Of a DNA stretch of 64,000 nucleotides, positions 23,758 through 36,633 are shown piece by piece; position 1 is the first letter of the stretch; each line of letters opens with the position of its first letter. Origin of the DNA: Caprimulgus europaeus. Lineage: Eukaryota > Chordata > Aves > Caprimulgiformes > Caprimulgidae. Made by a program: the position numbers and the translations under genes. The notes beneath the pieces are model-generated. The model saw only the letters and a program-made list of their open reading frames with translations, was not told the origin of the DNA and ran no database searches. The stretch lies in contig OU015528.1 in assembly GCA_907165065.1 (NCBI GenBank), positions 43,143,515 to 43,207,514 on the forward strand, read 5' to 3'.

Positions 23758-24944
23758 GCCTGGCATCATGCTCTGTGTACTCAGTATGTGGGATTTTAGT
23801 ACAAATATAACTGGAGCTGACATAGGACGCTTTGGATATGTACGCATGACTTCTAGTGCAGATTAGAAATGTGCTTTTTAAGTGAATTGGAGTATTTTAT
23901 TTAGATTTCTTTCAGGAGAATCTAAACCAGAAAATGTGCTCTGGGTGTTCACAGAGTCCATAAGACCAGACTAGAGACAGTTAGAAATGAAACCTTCCAG
24001 CTATGTATAGTCTGAACACCAGACTGGCAGTGTGATCTATACCAGTCTATAGGTATTGTCCTGTTGCTCCGTACTGCTTGCTAATATAGACGTAGTCTTT
24101 TGTGGCGAGTGGATGAGGTGGTTTTGTCCGTAAACACCTGCAGTCTTGGAATGTTTTCCTCCCAAAATTCTGTGTTCATACAGAGATGTAAATATGCATC
24201 ATATCAGGGTGCTGCTGTATGCAAATAAATGCTTTTGCTTTTTCTTTGATTGTTTAAGTGTCTCGGTTTCCCAGAGTTTACGGTGCTGTTTGTAATCTTG
24301 GGATATGTCCGTCCTAAACGACTTAGAGAGTTCACTAGCTGTAGTTTTCCATTAGACAAAATATCTTAATTTTCTGTCCATTTTCCTCCTCAACTTGCAT
24401 CACAGTATGATAAAATCATGCCCATGTCTCATATTTCCAAAACCATGCATAATTGCAGTCCTCTATGGTCCTTGAGAACTTTTTTTTAATTGTTGCCAGC
24501 TTCCCACTGTTGGTCTTGTCTCAGGATGTGGAACCATTGAAAAAACTTTGTATGGACAATAATAATTGTTTTCAAAAACAGACTGCAAACTTTCTTGTAA
24601 GGACCTGATCCTGCAGCTTGATAAAACCAGTTGCAAACATGAAAAAGCAAGATGCAGTTGTTATTTTTGCATTATGTCATCAGTATAGGCATTCTAATTA
24701 ATGGCCCTTGCAGCCCATAGGTATACACTAATACATGCTCCAGAGTGACTGAGAGCACTTCCGACTTAAAACTTTGTAGACTTCTTTTCATGAAATGATT
24801 TCCTTCAGAGCTGGCCAGCTCTTCTTTTAGCACCTCCAGAATTGCCTTGGAGCTCCATCTGAAAATGTTTGTTTAATTTTTGTATTCCCATTGCATGAGG
24901 GAAGTCTATTGTCTTTCATAAATTAAGTCTATGAATGCTGGGTT

Positions 24945-24990
24945 TTTAAAAAAAAAAACCAACCCAAAAAAACAACTAACCAAGCAGCAA
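24945..24990. repeat. A/C-rich low-complexity tract
   Basis: A run of A's passes into mixed CCAACCC, AAAAAAACAAC and CAACC words, made almost only of A and C. Similar tracts lie at 18378-18420 and 55155-55206, and as the T/G complement at 3410-3446, 9037-9060, 19897-19930 and 40498-40541. Confidence 0.7.
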
Positions 24991-26814
24991 ACACAGCCAC
25001 CTTAACTTGCATGTGTTGTGGAGGCTGCGTAGCCATCCAGAGTCAGTAAAAATGTTAACTAGTGTCTCACAGGGAAAGTCTGACTCCAGTGAAGTCAGAG
25101 GCCAGACTCCTGTTGAGCAGAGCAGGACAAAGGTCTAGCCGCTGATGACTGAAATGTTCTCTCTGGTGAAGGAATGGGTGCTATGTTGCCTTCCCTACGC
25201 TGACATGACAGCATGTCTTGACCTTCAAGGAAAAATCATTTCTGCACCTGAAAAGCTGTTACTAGTTCAGACTGTGCACGCTTTTTGCCTGTTGACTGGG
25301 AATATAAGCAGTGATGTGACTTACTTCTCACTGGGAAATGTCGCTTGTGTGGCAAAGGTGAGGAAGTTTCTCTAGTATTCAGTTAATTATGCACGGTTAT
25401 TATATCTTGAAGCCCTTCCTGCACTGCCATACTCAACTAAGCTTTCCTTCCAGATTTGTTTAAGGTCATGAATGAGAACTAGGAGCACCCAAGTATCACT
25501 CATCTTTACCTCAGAGTGAGGCAGCTGCAGTTTATCTTGTTACAAGATTTATGGTTTTGTATACAAGACTTTTAAAGCCAATTTTTGTCTATTTGACAAT
25601 TGTCTGTGGAAACAGAAAGCCAATCTTGTTGCTTCTTTTAGCCATTGTATCATTGTTCCAGTATACTGTCAGATTTTCTTTGTAAGTTTTCTTCCTGCTC
25701 TTGCTGTCTCTGTGAATAGATTTGTGTTCCCTCATATATTGATGTACCAGCAAGGAGTTGTACCCGTGTTTTGACAGACACTTCTGCTGCGAACTGAAGT
25801 GAAGCTTTGGTGTTTCTTCCAATCCACATTTAGAGAAGGGGCTGATTTGATTTATACTGTACGGTTTGTGTGTGCAGGAAATAAGCATTAATGCATTGGG
25901 TCAAGGGGAATAAATTGCCACTGGTGCACCACTTCTTCTGGCAGCCTTCTTAATCTTAGAGTTTCACCACCTTGCCTGGGATTTTCAAAAGGATTCATAG
26001 TTAACCCAAGCTTGCCCAACCCTCTTCCTGTCAAGGTCAAGAGTAACCTCCCCTTAGCTTTGAAGAAGGCAATTTTAGTCCTGTGCTGATGCTTTTGAAA
26101 GTCTTACCTTTCATTTGTAGTTAATAAAATGTTGAGCTCTTTAATGAACGGCCTGTCTCCGTCTTTGGATCTTTCTAATAAAATGTGCTATGGTGGGGTG
26201 AAAGGACTTTACACAGATAAAGGGTTGACTAAGCCCCTTGCCAGCCTTGGGGGTCTCTGATGGGCTCTGGTGGGAGGCAGACTTCCTACACGGGCAGTGA
26301 GTGCTGCCTTTAAGCAGGGGCATATGAATCCTCAGCAAAATAACTGTTGAGAAAAGAAAGCTAGAACAAAAGTACTTTCTAGTATTTCTGTGTGAAGAAA
26401 GTATTTCTTTAAATATGTTTTTATTTACTGTAGGCGATGGCTGTGTTTTGCTCAGCTTTTCAAAGCAACAAGACACATTCTTTATTCTTATTCCTCTTCT
26501 GTTTAAGTAAAAAGTCACGTATTTCTCTGTGATCCAGTTCTGCCACATCCCTCGTGAGATTAGTTTCATCTTCATACCCTTGAACAGTGATCACTGCAGT
26601 TAGGGTTGCAAAACCCTCTAATCATTCCCTCAGTTCATGTGCTGGTGGTGGATCTGATGAAGTGACCTGCCAAACGCTTGTTTTAAAAGCAACGTCAGGT
26701 TATGGCTAGAAATGCTAGCTGGCTGTTTGCAGTAGGAATTAACTCAGGATTCTTGGGGCATTCCTCTTGCAGGCACCCAGACCCAAAATGGGGAACCTTA
26801 AATCTTTCCCCACC

Positions 26815-27060
26815 GAGCTGCTGGCTGTGCCCACGGCCAGGTGCCCGGGCTCCACAGCTTTTGCCGTCGGAGCTCCCCAGGCACTCGGAAGCCGGCTCCG
26901 GGCAGGTCCCAGGCTGCCCGCCACTGGACGGTGCTGAGCAGCGCGGCGCCGCGCTCACGGCCGGCGTTGGGACACGCAGCCAGGCCTTCCTCCTTTCTCC
27001 AGCCATCTCACCTGTGAGGCTGAGTCCTGTGGGCATTCACGGTGCGCGCCTGTCGGATGG
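26815..27060. promoter_or_regulatory. CpG-dense islet inside CRADD intron 2
   Basis: Roughly 245 bases with over 20 CpG dinucleotides, including a GCGCGGCGCCGCGC cluster, lie in intron sequence where CpG is otherwise sparse. A 140-codon frame on the plus strand and others on the minus strand cover it, but none looks like a known protein, and GC-rich DNA is open by default. It may be an intragenic promoter or enhancer, a GC-rich remnant of a retrocopy, or an unmethylated element. The composition is seen; the role is inference. Confidence 0.35.
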
Positions 27061-28671
27061 AGCTGTGTCCTGGCCAGCAGCTGGCAGCGAGGTGCTGCTC
27101 TTTGCATGGGGGAGTTTAATATGACCCCACAGTGTAACAGGTAGGGATACCATCCTGTGACTTGACATCTTAGACGCTTCCTTAGCAAGTGCATCTGTGG
27201 TTTGTGTGAGTGGTGCCACCTCAGCTGTGTTTTGTTAATCTTTGGTGGAGGTGTCACTCCAAGAGACAGCTCAAGTCTTGAATTTTGACTCAAATAACAT
27301 CCTTCACAGTAGTTGAAAGAAACATATCTAAGTCTCAAGAAGAGATAAGATAGGGATTGAGTTCCTCTCCTCCCTGTTTCATCTGGGCTAATTGAGGCAG
27401 CTTCTCAATTTGCTGACCTTTGTGCATCCCCTTCTTAATGCCCTTAACTTTCCCCAGAAATTGTACATAGATTTTAGCAAAATAATTCAGACCTGTCCTA
27501 GGGGAAGGGTATTTATGGTAAACCTGTGTCTCTTCCTTGTATCTGAACCCAGGAGAATTGACCCTGTTACTGAGAGTCTCATTTTCATTTATCAGTGTTT
27601 ATATATTTAATTTTTCCTAGTTCTTATATATGGTAATGTTATTGTGTCTTTAAATTGTTTAACTAAGTGCATGATCTTCCTTCTCCTATGCAAACTATAA
27701 ATGCATACACTTTACTTGTCTGTTATTGTTAACAGTGTTAGAGATTTTTCAGCTTCCAGTATGATCTATAGGTAAGAAAGAAATGTGTGATACTTGCTTA
27801 GCCCAAATGTCTACTTGTTTATTAGGAAGCTGTTACTATACTTCTGTTCAGATAAAATTAAGTTGACAAGCTGCTGGTGTGGCACTGCGTTGATCTGATA
27901 TCTTGCACAAGATGAAGACTGAAAGGAGCTCCTTGGTCTTCAGAAGGCGATGATCATCTTCCATAGTGTCCACATCCCAGTTAGTGGAAACACATGCGTT
28001 GCTAAAGTTTGTTTCATTGGAATAGCTAGTTAAGAGTCATGAGCTAATACATTTTTATCATCAAACTCAACCTGCAAACATTTGTTTGTGTGACTCTGTG
28101 CATGTTAGCATGCTCATTGGCCTCAGTCAGATTATTTGCATCTAAATTTACTTTAATTATCCACAGGATTGGGCTGTAATGTATAAACAGAGTCTGTAGG
28201 AGTGAAAACAGCTGTGTTTTCGCTGAAGGAGGCACAGGGAGTCCAGGGGAATATTACAGGGTTATATGTGTCCTGTTTGGGTTCTGTTAGCATATTTCTT
28301 TTGTTTTTCAACTTGTCACCTACAGTAATGTGAAGAATGAACATCAAGTCATTTAGAGAAAAAGTGAATTTGTGTAGTATGGTGCCTTTCCATTCAGACT
28401 GATATCAGGATGAATTGGAGTGCAAACCCTGCTGTTCACTTGAGTTTCCTGCTCTAGCCTGCTGCATGACAAGTTGTTTTCCTGGCTAATGTTGATCAGA
28501 GGCATTCCTAGTGTGATTATATGTCCACTGCAGTGTTCATTATGCCTTTGGTATGTTCACCCTCTTACAAAATTCTTGGCATACCAGGCTCTGGTTTAGA
28601 AGATTTATCCCTGTTTGTTTTTTTAAACCAGATAAGAAAGGAAATGTGATTTACAGCCGTTAATTTATGAT

Positions 28672-28757
28672 TTAGAATCATTTAGGTTGGAAAATACCTT
28701 TAAGATAATTGAGTCCAGCCATAAATTTAACAGGTTTTACTTCCACTTCTCAGTAGT
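28672..28757 (-). mobile_element. Short old CR1 tail
   Basis: AGAATCATTTAGGTTGGAAA, ACCTTTAAGATAATTGAGTC, CCATAAATTTAACA and GTCCATGCAC correspond in order to the complement of the common CR1 3' end ('agaatcatttaggttggaaaagacctttaagatcat...'). Only about 85 bases survive. The differences spread along it suggest an old insertion. Confidence 0.75.
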
Positions 28758-31700
28758 CCATGCACTTCCTAAAATTCCTCCTGTATCACTGGGTATTTTT
28801 GTTGACGGGGGTTACATTCTGATTACGAAAGCAGTGTGCTGGGTTTTCCTCCTCTTGTCCTGCCTGCACAAATCTGGTACTTCTCCCCATTCAAATGCTC
28901 TTTGGTAAGTGCTGAAATAACTTTGGGACTTTTTTTAAAGCAAATTAATCTCAATAACGATAGCAACAGTAATCCCGTGAGATTCTCTGCCAGTCTGATG
29001 TGATAATCGGTAAATGTTAGGAAAGGCAGAACTAGCTTTTGCTTTTGTGCGAAAGCCTTTCGTATTGGTTTTAAACATTAGCTTGTGTATATTTGTTACT
29101 GTCTAGCCTTCCTGATAGTGTCCCCCAAGATGAAGTTCACCATTGTACACTTCTTCAGCTTGTTTTTTCAACTTCAGCCTTCTTTTGTTGAGTACTATCA
29201 AATATCAGGGAACTTTTGTCCACAAAGCTTCAGAGGTCTAAGGAAATATATAGGATGACCATGTCTTGGTACTGTTTCATGCCAACTGATTCTTCCTGGT
29301 GTGGAGCAATGAAGGGTTATGAATTGCTTGTGCATGATACAGCATTACTAGTGCTTCTTGTACTAAATAATATGCTGTCCAGTTAAAATTGCAAACCCTC
29401 CAGTTTATATACAGACAGACACTATTTTTCATATTTGCTGTCCTTACCTCGTAGGTTCATTATGGGAAACTGTCATCATGTCAGCAACATAGTCTGAGAT
29501 GTACAAACCCAGACAAGTCTTGGGCTCTTCAGACTTCATCACTGTCTTGCATTATTGCCTGTGGGGTAATTACAAAGACTGGAGAATACCAGAAGTCCTG
29601 GAATTGGGGATCTCATAACTGTTAATCTTGGAGCATCAGAGCAGGCACACAGTCCCAAAGCATGCCTGTTCCTGGTGTGGAGAGGGAAGTGGTAAGAGAT
29701 TCTGTACTGCCAGGTGTTAATTAGCCTTCTGATTTGGCATCAGTTAACATTTGTACACCTCTAGGGTTTGCACTGATAAACAAAGTCCTTTTCTCCTATT
29801 CTATGCCGTAAGTGTGGCTTTTTGCGTTTTTCTTAGTGTTCAGTTCCTATTGACTGTACAAATCATTGCTGTAGCCCTTTTTTCCTCCCATAGAGCTACT
29901 GCCATTTAGTTACTCAGACTGCTAATTTAATCTTGTGCATCAAGAATAGCATTTATATTGTCATATTATTAATGAAGAGATACCCTCTGAATAGATTAAG
30001 TCCTTTGGTTTATTGAGTAAACTAATACAGGAGCAAGATATAAAATCCCCTGTAAAGCCACTTGTGATATACCTCTTCCATGTACACCCAATTCTAAATT
30101 ACTCCCTTGCTCTTTATCTGGTTCCAGTCATGTCCGAGCCACAACTTTTGAATTTTTTCCTCATTCTGGGTAGCTTTTTCCTTCTCAATTTACTGTTTCC
30201 GTATGCATAACCCTTTCACAGATCAGTTAACATTATAACATATAGTTGATTTAATTCTAAGACACAAAGCACATTAGTCATACGTACCAGAGAAGAGTTT
30301 AAAAGCATTTCTGTGAACAAACTGAACATCACTGTGTTGCATCTTCTTTAAAGATCTAAAAGCAAAGTTATTACTCAGACCTTTCGCTAGGATTCCCGTT
30401 GTCAGAATGGGTACGTTATTATTCCATGTGGTTTCTTATCAACTTCTGAGTCCAATGGTATCACAAGGTTAAAAAAAAATGTTGTTGGCACATACAATAT
30501 ATGAAGTATGAAGAACTGAATTCTTTGCTTCACCATAGGGAACTGCTGTGTGTTATCTAGATGCTTATTTTCTGCCTGACACTGAAATTGGATGTCACAT
30601 TTGGGCTTTTGGGTATGATTTTTTCCTTGTGCTAAAAGTTGTCAACACCAAAATGACCCTGAAGTATCCTCCTTCTAGAAAAGCTGTTCATCTTTCTTTT
30701 GTAATAGTAACATTCATGCTTGGTCTTTTATCTTTTCCAGGTTGTAGTATATCTGGTATAAATTCTAATATACAGTTGTGATTACTGCTTTGCCCTTAAA
30801 TCATTGCAGCTGTGTAGCTGATTCCTGACCACAGGTGACAGGCTTACTCCTCATACTATGCTTTATAGATTTCCTCACCTTGGTTTTGAAAAAGGGGCTT
30901 TCTCAAGACTTAATCATATCCTATCCTACCCTTGCACAGCCTACATTACAAACTTCTCAGTGTTTGCCTTGCCTTTGAGCTGTAGGGACACATAGGCTTT
31001 AATGGGCTTTTTTCCATCTGTGGGGTCCGTTGTGTCATTAGTAATATTCCTTGTCCTATAGTAATCTTGCAGTTGCTCCTTAAACATGGAATCTTAGCTG
31101 TAAAAGGAGAGATGCCTGAGGTTTTCTTTAGCATTTCTGTAATATAGCCACTGGGATGAGAGATGATGAAAGGACAGGCATGCTGGTTCTATCTTGCTCA
31201 GTATATCCACCACATCAAGGAACTTACCATTAACCTTTGCCAAGCTCTCTCAAGCCAGAAACCATGAGGAGGAAGCTTGACTGGGGAAATCCCAACAGAG
31301 GGGTAGGACGTCTTTCCACCCTTTTGCTGTCCTGTCTCCAGACAGAGAGGTGCCAGGTGCTGTCTGCTGTTTTTTTTATGTCTCTTTGAGAAATGGTGTC
31401 AGAGATGCCTTGTTTGAGGCTCCCCTTTGGCCCCCTCGACCCTCAAGCCTCTCTCTTTTTCCTTTGGTTGTCATATGCAATAATTTTCTTGGTTTCCCCA
31501 CATCTAGTCCTTTGATGCCTGTCCCAGATAGGAAAACTAGTCAGGACAGTGGTCTAGGAAAAGATAAGCTGAGAGTGAGCATTTAATCCCAGAGTTTTCA
31601 GTGACTGCCTTTTTAGGCATAGGTTTTAATACTCAGTTTGATTTCTTCTTTTTTTAAATTTTACTAGAGGTAGCTACTCAAAGTTCTGTCTTTTAATACC

Positions 31701-34429
31701 ACAGTCATCATTATTTTCAGGCAAAGTGATAATGCAACGCATACCTGAAGAAAGTGCATATGCCATGTCTGGAACACCGAAATGAATTACCTCAGACATA
31801 GAGGCAGAAGGCAATCACTCAAAGCAAAGTATGATTTAGGATCAAGATATGGGAAATACACTATTAGATAATCTTCCCCCACCATTCCAGGTTTATAAAA
31901 TAAGTATTGGCATCTGCACACAAAGGTAGTTGATGCTTTAGGAATGCCAAAGAGGATGTAGCTATTTTGCCTACAGGTTATAAGAAAGCGTTGAGAGCTG
32001 TTCTCAAGTTTTGAGTGGGTCACCTTGTTTCGGTGGCTTGAATTCAGAATATACATACATAAGTAGTTTATTTCCTAGAGGAAATTAATGTGTTTTAGTA
32101 GCTGAAAAGAGGTTATTCAAGAGAATTGGTGCTTCTGGCAAGCTGCGATTCTCTTACCTTGTGGTGTGCCCAGGCTGGGTGAACCTTTGGCCTTGGGAGG
32201 AAAACCAGCTGAATCTGTTGCTGTTCTTGGTGTTTTCTCATGGGGAAGTCTGCATGATTGAATTATAGTTAGTACAGAAGAAAGCTAAATGCCTTGTCTT
32301 TAGAATTGTTTTATATCACTTTTTTCCCTTCATACAAGTTGAGTGTGTTAGGCTCTAGGCAGCACTTGCCTGAGCTGGGTCTTCTCAGAAAAGCATCTTG
32401 CATTTTGAACAAGCGGTATGTGGCAGCTGGAGCTTTGCCCCAGTACAGAAAGTGTGTGTGTTACATTTATACTGTAAAATACACCCAAACTTAATTTCAG
32501 GGTAGTTTTCTTGATGACTAAAGCCAGGGGAAAAGCTGAAGTTTGCCTTTTGTCTACAGCTATTTTGTGGAGTTTAAATTAATCTTCAAATCCTAGTAGT
32601 TGGTCTAGTTTCATTATGAAGACTTGAAATGGAACTATAAAGGATCATTCCTGTTTGGAGATAAAGCTAGTCATAACTCTTTCTGCCACAAGCTGAAAGT
32701 GCAAGTTTTGTTGTTGTTTTTGTTCTGAACACAAATGAACTCTTCTAATATCAGGAAAGATTATGGAAGAAGTGCTCTTGATGTATGAAGTCCTGTCCAT
32801 GCTTTGTTTTCTCCTCATGTTTGTTAGTAGTTCTAGTTTTCTTGTGGACCGTGAAAAACATGAACCACGGGCAGAATATATTTTTTTATCAAAGTTTTTG
32901 GTAAGTCACCAAACTTCTGGGAAGTAGGCAAAGCTATCTTTTTGTCCCTCCTTTGTCTTTCCTTGATACAGTCTTTTGTTTTTTGTTCTTACTGTGTTTG
33001 AACTGTTGGATTATAATCTGTAAAGAAAAATATGTAGTAGGACCTTTAGACAGTGACATGAAAAATCATTTAATTTGCTAATAATTTATTTAAATTCCTG
33101 TAAAGAACCTCACCTATGGAGTAGAAGTCACTGCATCACCTGCTGACTTTTATTATATACATCTCAAGATGAAGATGCTAGATTTCAGGTCTCTGTGACC
33201 TGCCCTAAGGAATATGCAGGGGAAATTTTAATTGCGAACTGAGTTAGGGCTGGGTGACATCTCAGAGTAGAAGCATCTAAGCACTGGGACTAGCAAAAGC
33301 TCTTGTTAAGAGCGACAAAGCTCCCAGGCTTCTTAAAGGCTAGCAATGGTATATTTTTTTTTTATCAAGGAGCACATAAATTAGTTAAAATAAAACCTTG
33401 GAAGCCTTGATCTTTCATAGGTGCTTTACTCTTAGGCCCTGAAGCTTTTGCTGGAGTCCAGGTTTAAAACTCGTAAAAGAAGATACAACTGACTGGTATA
33501 ATACTGAAGATCCTTAGGGCCCAGGGGGACTGTAGCATGATGTTTCAGAGGATGCACTTTCCAAAGATTTGAACTTCTCTTGCAAGGCACCTCTCACTGC
33601 TGGAGGGGAGTTTAACACCAGGGTTGAAGCATGGAAGTGCCAGGTATTCATAAAAAAACTGTGATCAGCACCTTGTAAGAGAAGAGGAAACTGGTCTAAA
33701 CTATATGTTGTCATTTGACTGAGCTCACGATTTCAGTAGCTCCACAAACCTCTGTTTTCCTTTACTCAACCTGTTTTGATTTGACTGTATGATATTACGT
33801 GTAGCCTAATGTTTTGGTCTTGCCCCACTCCCCTGAGACTGAGATAAGGTTTGCTGCTGGTAATGTCTGGTGTGGTAACTGTCTTGTTCTGCCTTGACTT
33901 GACTACTTTTAAAAATGGCACTGCATAATTGACTTTTCAGGAATAGTTGCTGCTTTAAAGGGTCGGGTTTGCCCTATCAGCAAGAGTCACTGCTGCTTTA
34001 TGCTGTTTTTTCAGAATTTCTGATCCGAGTGATTTATGGCACTTGAACTTCCCAAACTATTCTGTAACTTACTTTACATGGATCTTAATCATTGTCCAGG
34101 ACATACTGACTACCCATAAAAATTGTTTGGAAAAAGAACTTCTCTTTTTAACTCAATAGCAAAAAATGATGTAAAAAAGTTAAAGTAACTGGCTGCTCCA
34201 CTCCCATGGGTGGCTGAGATGGGCTATAGTCTTACATGCCATCTTATTGTTCTCCTTCTAAAAAAATGTTACCAAAGAAAATGGGGTTTAGATGGTTGTT
34301 TACATGACAGTTTTGCCTGCAGAAGAGATACTTAAATGGGGGACTTTGGTCTTGATCTGGACCATGACTAAACTTTGTCTGAATGCCAAACCAAGATCCC
34401 AGAATCTGCTGTCTCCTGAGGCTGTGCAT

Positions 34430-34825
34430 GAGACCACTTGCCTCTCCTCCCAGGGTGTCCCAGGAGTAGCTGGAATGTGCCAGCCCCAGCCACGGGCGTG
34501 GCGGAGGGGGCGACGCATGGCTTTCATTTCTAACTCTTGAGGGTTAACATTTTCAAATCTTCGTCCCTCCCTTCATCATAAAGAATGTAGGGGTTTTTTC
34601 TTCAGGAAAACCAAGGGCAGTAGGTTTGGCAAAATGATGCCGGGAGCTGGGCGTTTAGGCAAAACAACAGTGTTGTTCCTGTGGAGAAAGAGCTGTGTGT
34701 GCTGGGTCAGTAGCAAAGGCGAGGGTGGGACGTGGATACCGTGGCCTGGAGAGCAGCCCATTAGCTCCCGCTTCGGGCTGCAGCCTTGCTGCTCAGAGGG
34801 CCTGTTCAATTCGCGCCTTCTGTGA
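34430..34825. other. GC-rich, CpG-containing patch in intron 2
   Basis: Two CpG clusters, at about 34490-34520 (a KLF/Sp-like GGGCGTGGCGGAGGGGGCG) and about 34640-34820, rise from AT-rich intron. Short open frames on both strands show no recognisable product. A weaker version of the islet near 26.9 kb. Confidence 0.3.
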
Positions 34826-36574
34826 CACACTGGTCTCCATTTGTGGTAGTGGGCAGGTTTTTTATTCTTTAGAGGACACTTTGGTAGCTCTCACACATTG
34901 ATAATTCTTGGCTTACTCACCGAGTCTTAACTGTGCCTTTGTACAGCCCATCCCACAGGTCACAAACTGTCTCCTGATGTGCTGTTGTCATCTCTGAAAC
35001 CCCCGTGTGGTCTCATCTGTGTTTTGTTTTACCTTTTGGCCTGATCTGGTGCTCTTAGATGAATGCCGTACGTCTTGCACTTCCCAAGACTGATCCTGTT
35101 ATAGTTGAGGGCAGTAAGGTCCCTTTCCCCTTTTAAGATTGCTGAATTTATTCCCTGCCCATATAATCACTGTATATGGTCTCTCCAAAGACTTTGTGCT
35201 CAAGCATGAAAAGGCTAAAAGACTACCCTAAGAACCTTTTGCTTACATTTTCATTAGATGGCTTCTTCAAACCACTCCCAGATGTGCCATCCATCCAAAA
35301 AATATCAGGCTGGTTAGTTTTACAGCTTCTTGAGAAACATGAAAGAATCTCCATATGACTGAGTTTTGAATAAAACTTTTCCCATGAAAAAGTCCTTCCC
35401 TGCTTCCTTAGGGTTAATGGTTGCATTTAAGTTGTGGAGCACAAGAAAGCTTGTTTTGGTATTTAAAACAAAAAAGGAGAAGAAAAATTGCTCTGTGTGC
35501 TGGTGCCCCCTTGGTTTCAGTTTGATGTTGTGTCGGTGCAGAGGACAGCCCAGCAGAGCCTTAACTGGGCAGGAGATTGTTTTCTTTAATCTTTTACATT
35601 CGCTGCCTTTTCACTCTCAATGTATATTCTCTTTGTAATGGATTTTAAAGATCGTTCTGAGCAGCATGCCAGGGTGTTGAAACAACTCTCCTGACCTTAT
35701 TGCACCAGTCACTCCTGTGTATTTCTAACCTGTATTTGCTGTCAAACTTGTAGGTTTGATTTTCTGTATCCTACCAATGTCTGACAGGGGCGTGCATCTG
35801 AACCTTGCTGTCTCTGCTCATTTCTGTCTTCGTGCCAAGTGCTATACATCTCCTTTCCACTTCTAACCTTACTGAATCAGCATGGAGAGCTATCTTCTGT
35901 CTGTGTGGATGTGTGTATATCTACAAGTATATATACAGTATATATACCCTAAGTAGTGGACTGATTACTATTGGTCGCAGCGTGTAAAAATCCTGCTTTT
36001 TTCCTGAACTGTTTTGCTGATAATGCCCAGGCCTCCTAAAATTACCCACTTTTCTTTGAGGCTTATCAGCACTCCCATTTCAGGTGGGTGCTCTGATTGA
36101 GCCCAAATGCATGTTGTTCGGCTGCTGTTAGCCTTGTCACGATGCCCCTGTCTTGAAATAATTTTCCCTTTATACCAAACTGTTAATTTTGTCTGCGTGC
36201 TTGTTTAGGTTTTTTTTTGTGCTGGAATCTACTGAATGGTGCCTGAACCAGGAAAGCCGAATGATTTGAGAATTTTATTCTCAGTTCTAACACTGATTTA
36301 AAGTGTGGCCTTGGGCAAGTGACTGCTGGTCTGCTTTCCCTTACATTCACTGGAAGCAGTGATATTCATTTCTGCATCTCCTGGAGCTGCTCAGCTGTGG
36401 TATGAATGCACAGGGTGGATGGACCCACAGGACCTGCGGTAACTAGCTGCAGTGGGTATCGTGGAGTACTTCTTAAACACTTTCTGTATATTTTTATTGC
36501 CCCTCTCCCAGGCCAGATGGATTTGAAATTCATAGTTCTGAGAAACTGGATTCCTTTGTTCATACTGTATGGCT

Positions 36575-36633
36575 TTCTCCCCCCTCCTCTCCCCCCCCAC
36601 CCTTTTTTGGGGGCCCAGTTTTTTTCCCCCCAG
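36575..36633. repeat. C-run/G-run tract with quadruplex potential
   Basis: C6, C8, CCC, then T6, G5, CCC, T7 and C6 fall within 60 bases. The minus strand therefore carries several G-tracts (G6, G3, G3TG8, G6) close together, enough for a G-quadruplex. The plus strand can also pair C-run with G-run across the T6 loop. Seen directly; structure not tested. Confidence 0.6.

Noticed and set aside
26141-26575. 144-codon minus-strand open frame
   Set aside because: Its peptide shows no family pattern and no exon signals flank it.
32915-32923. TTCTGGGAA as a STAT5 site linked to SOCS2 or CRADD control
   Set aside because: A TTCNNNGAA match is expected many times by chance in 64 kb and nothing else marks this site.
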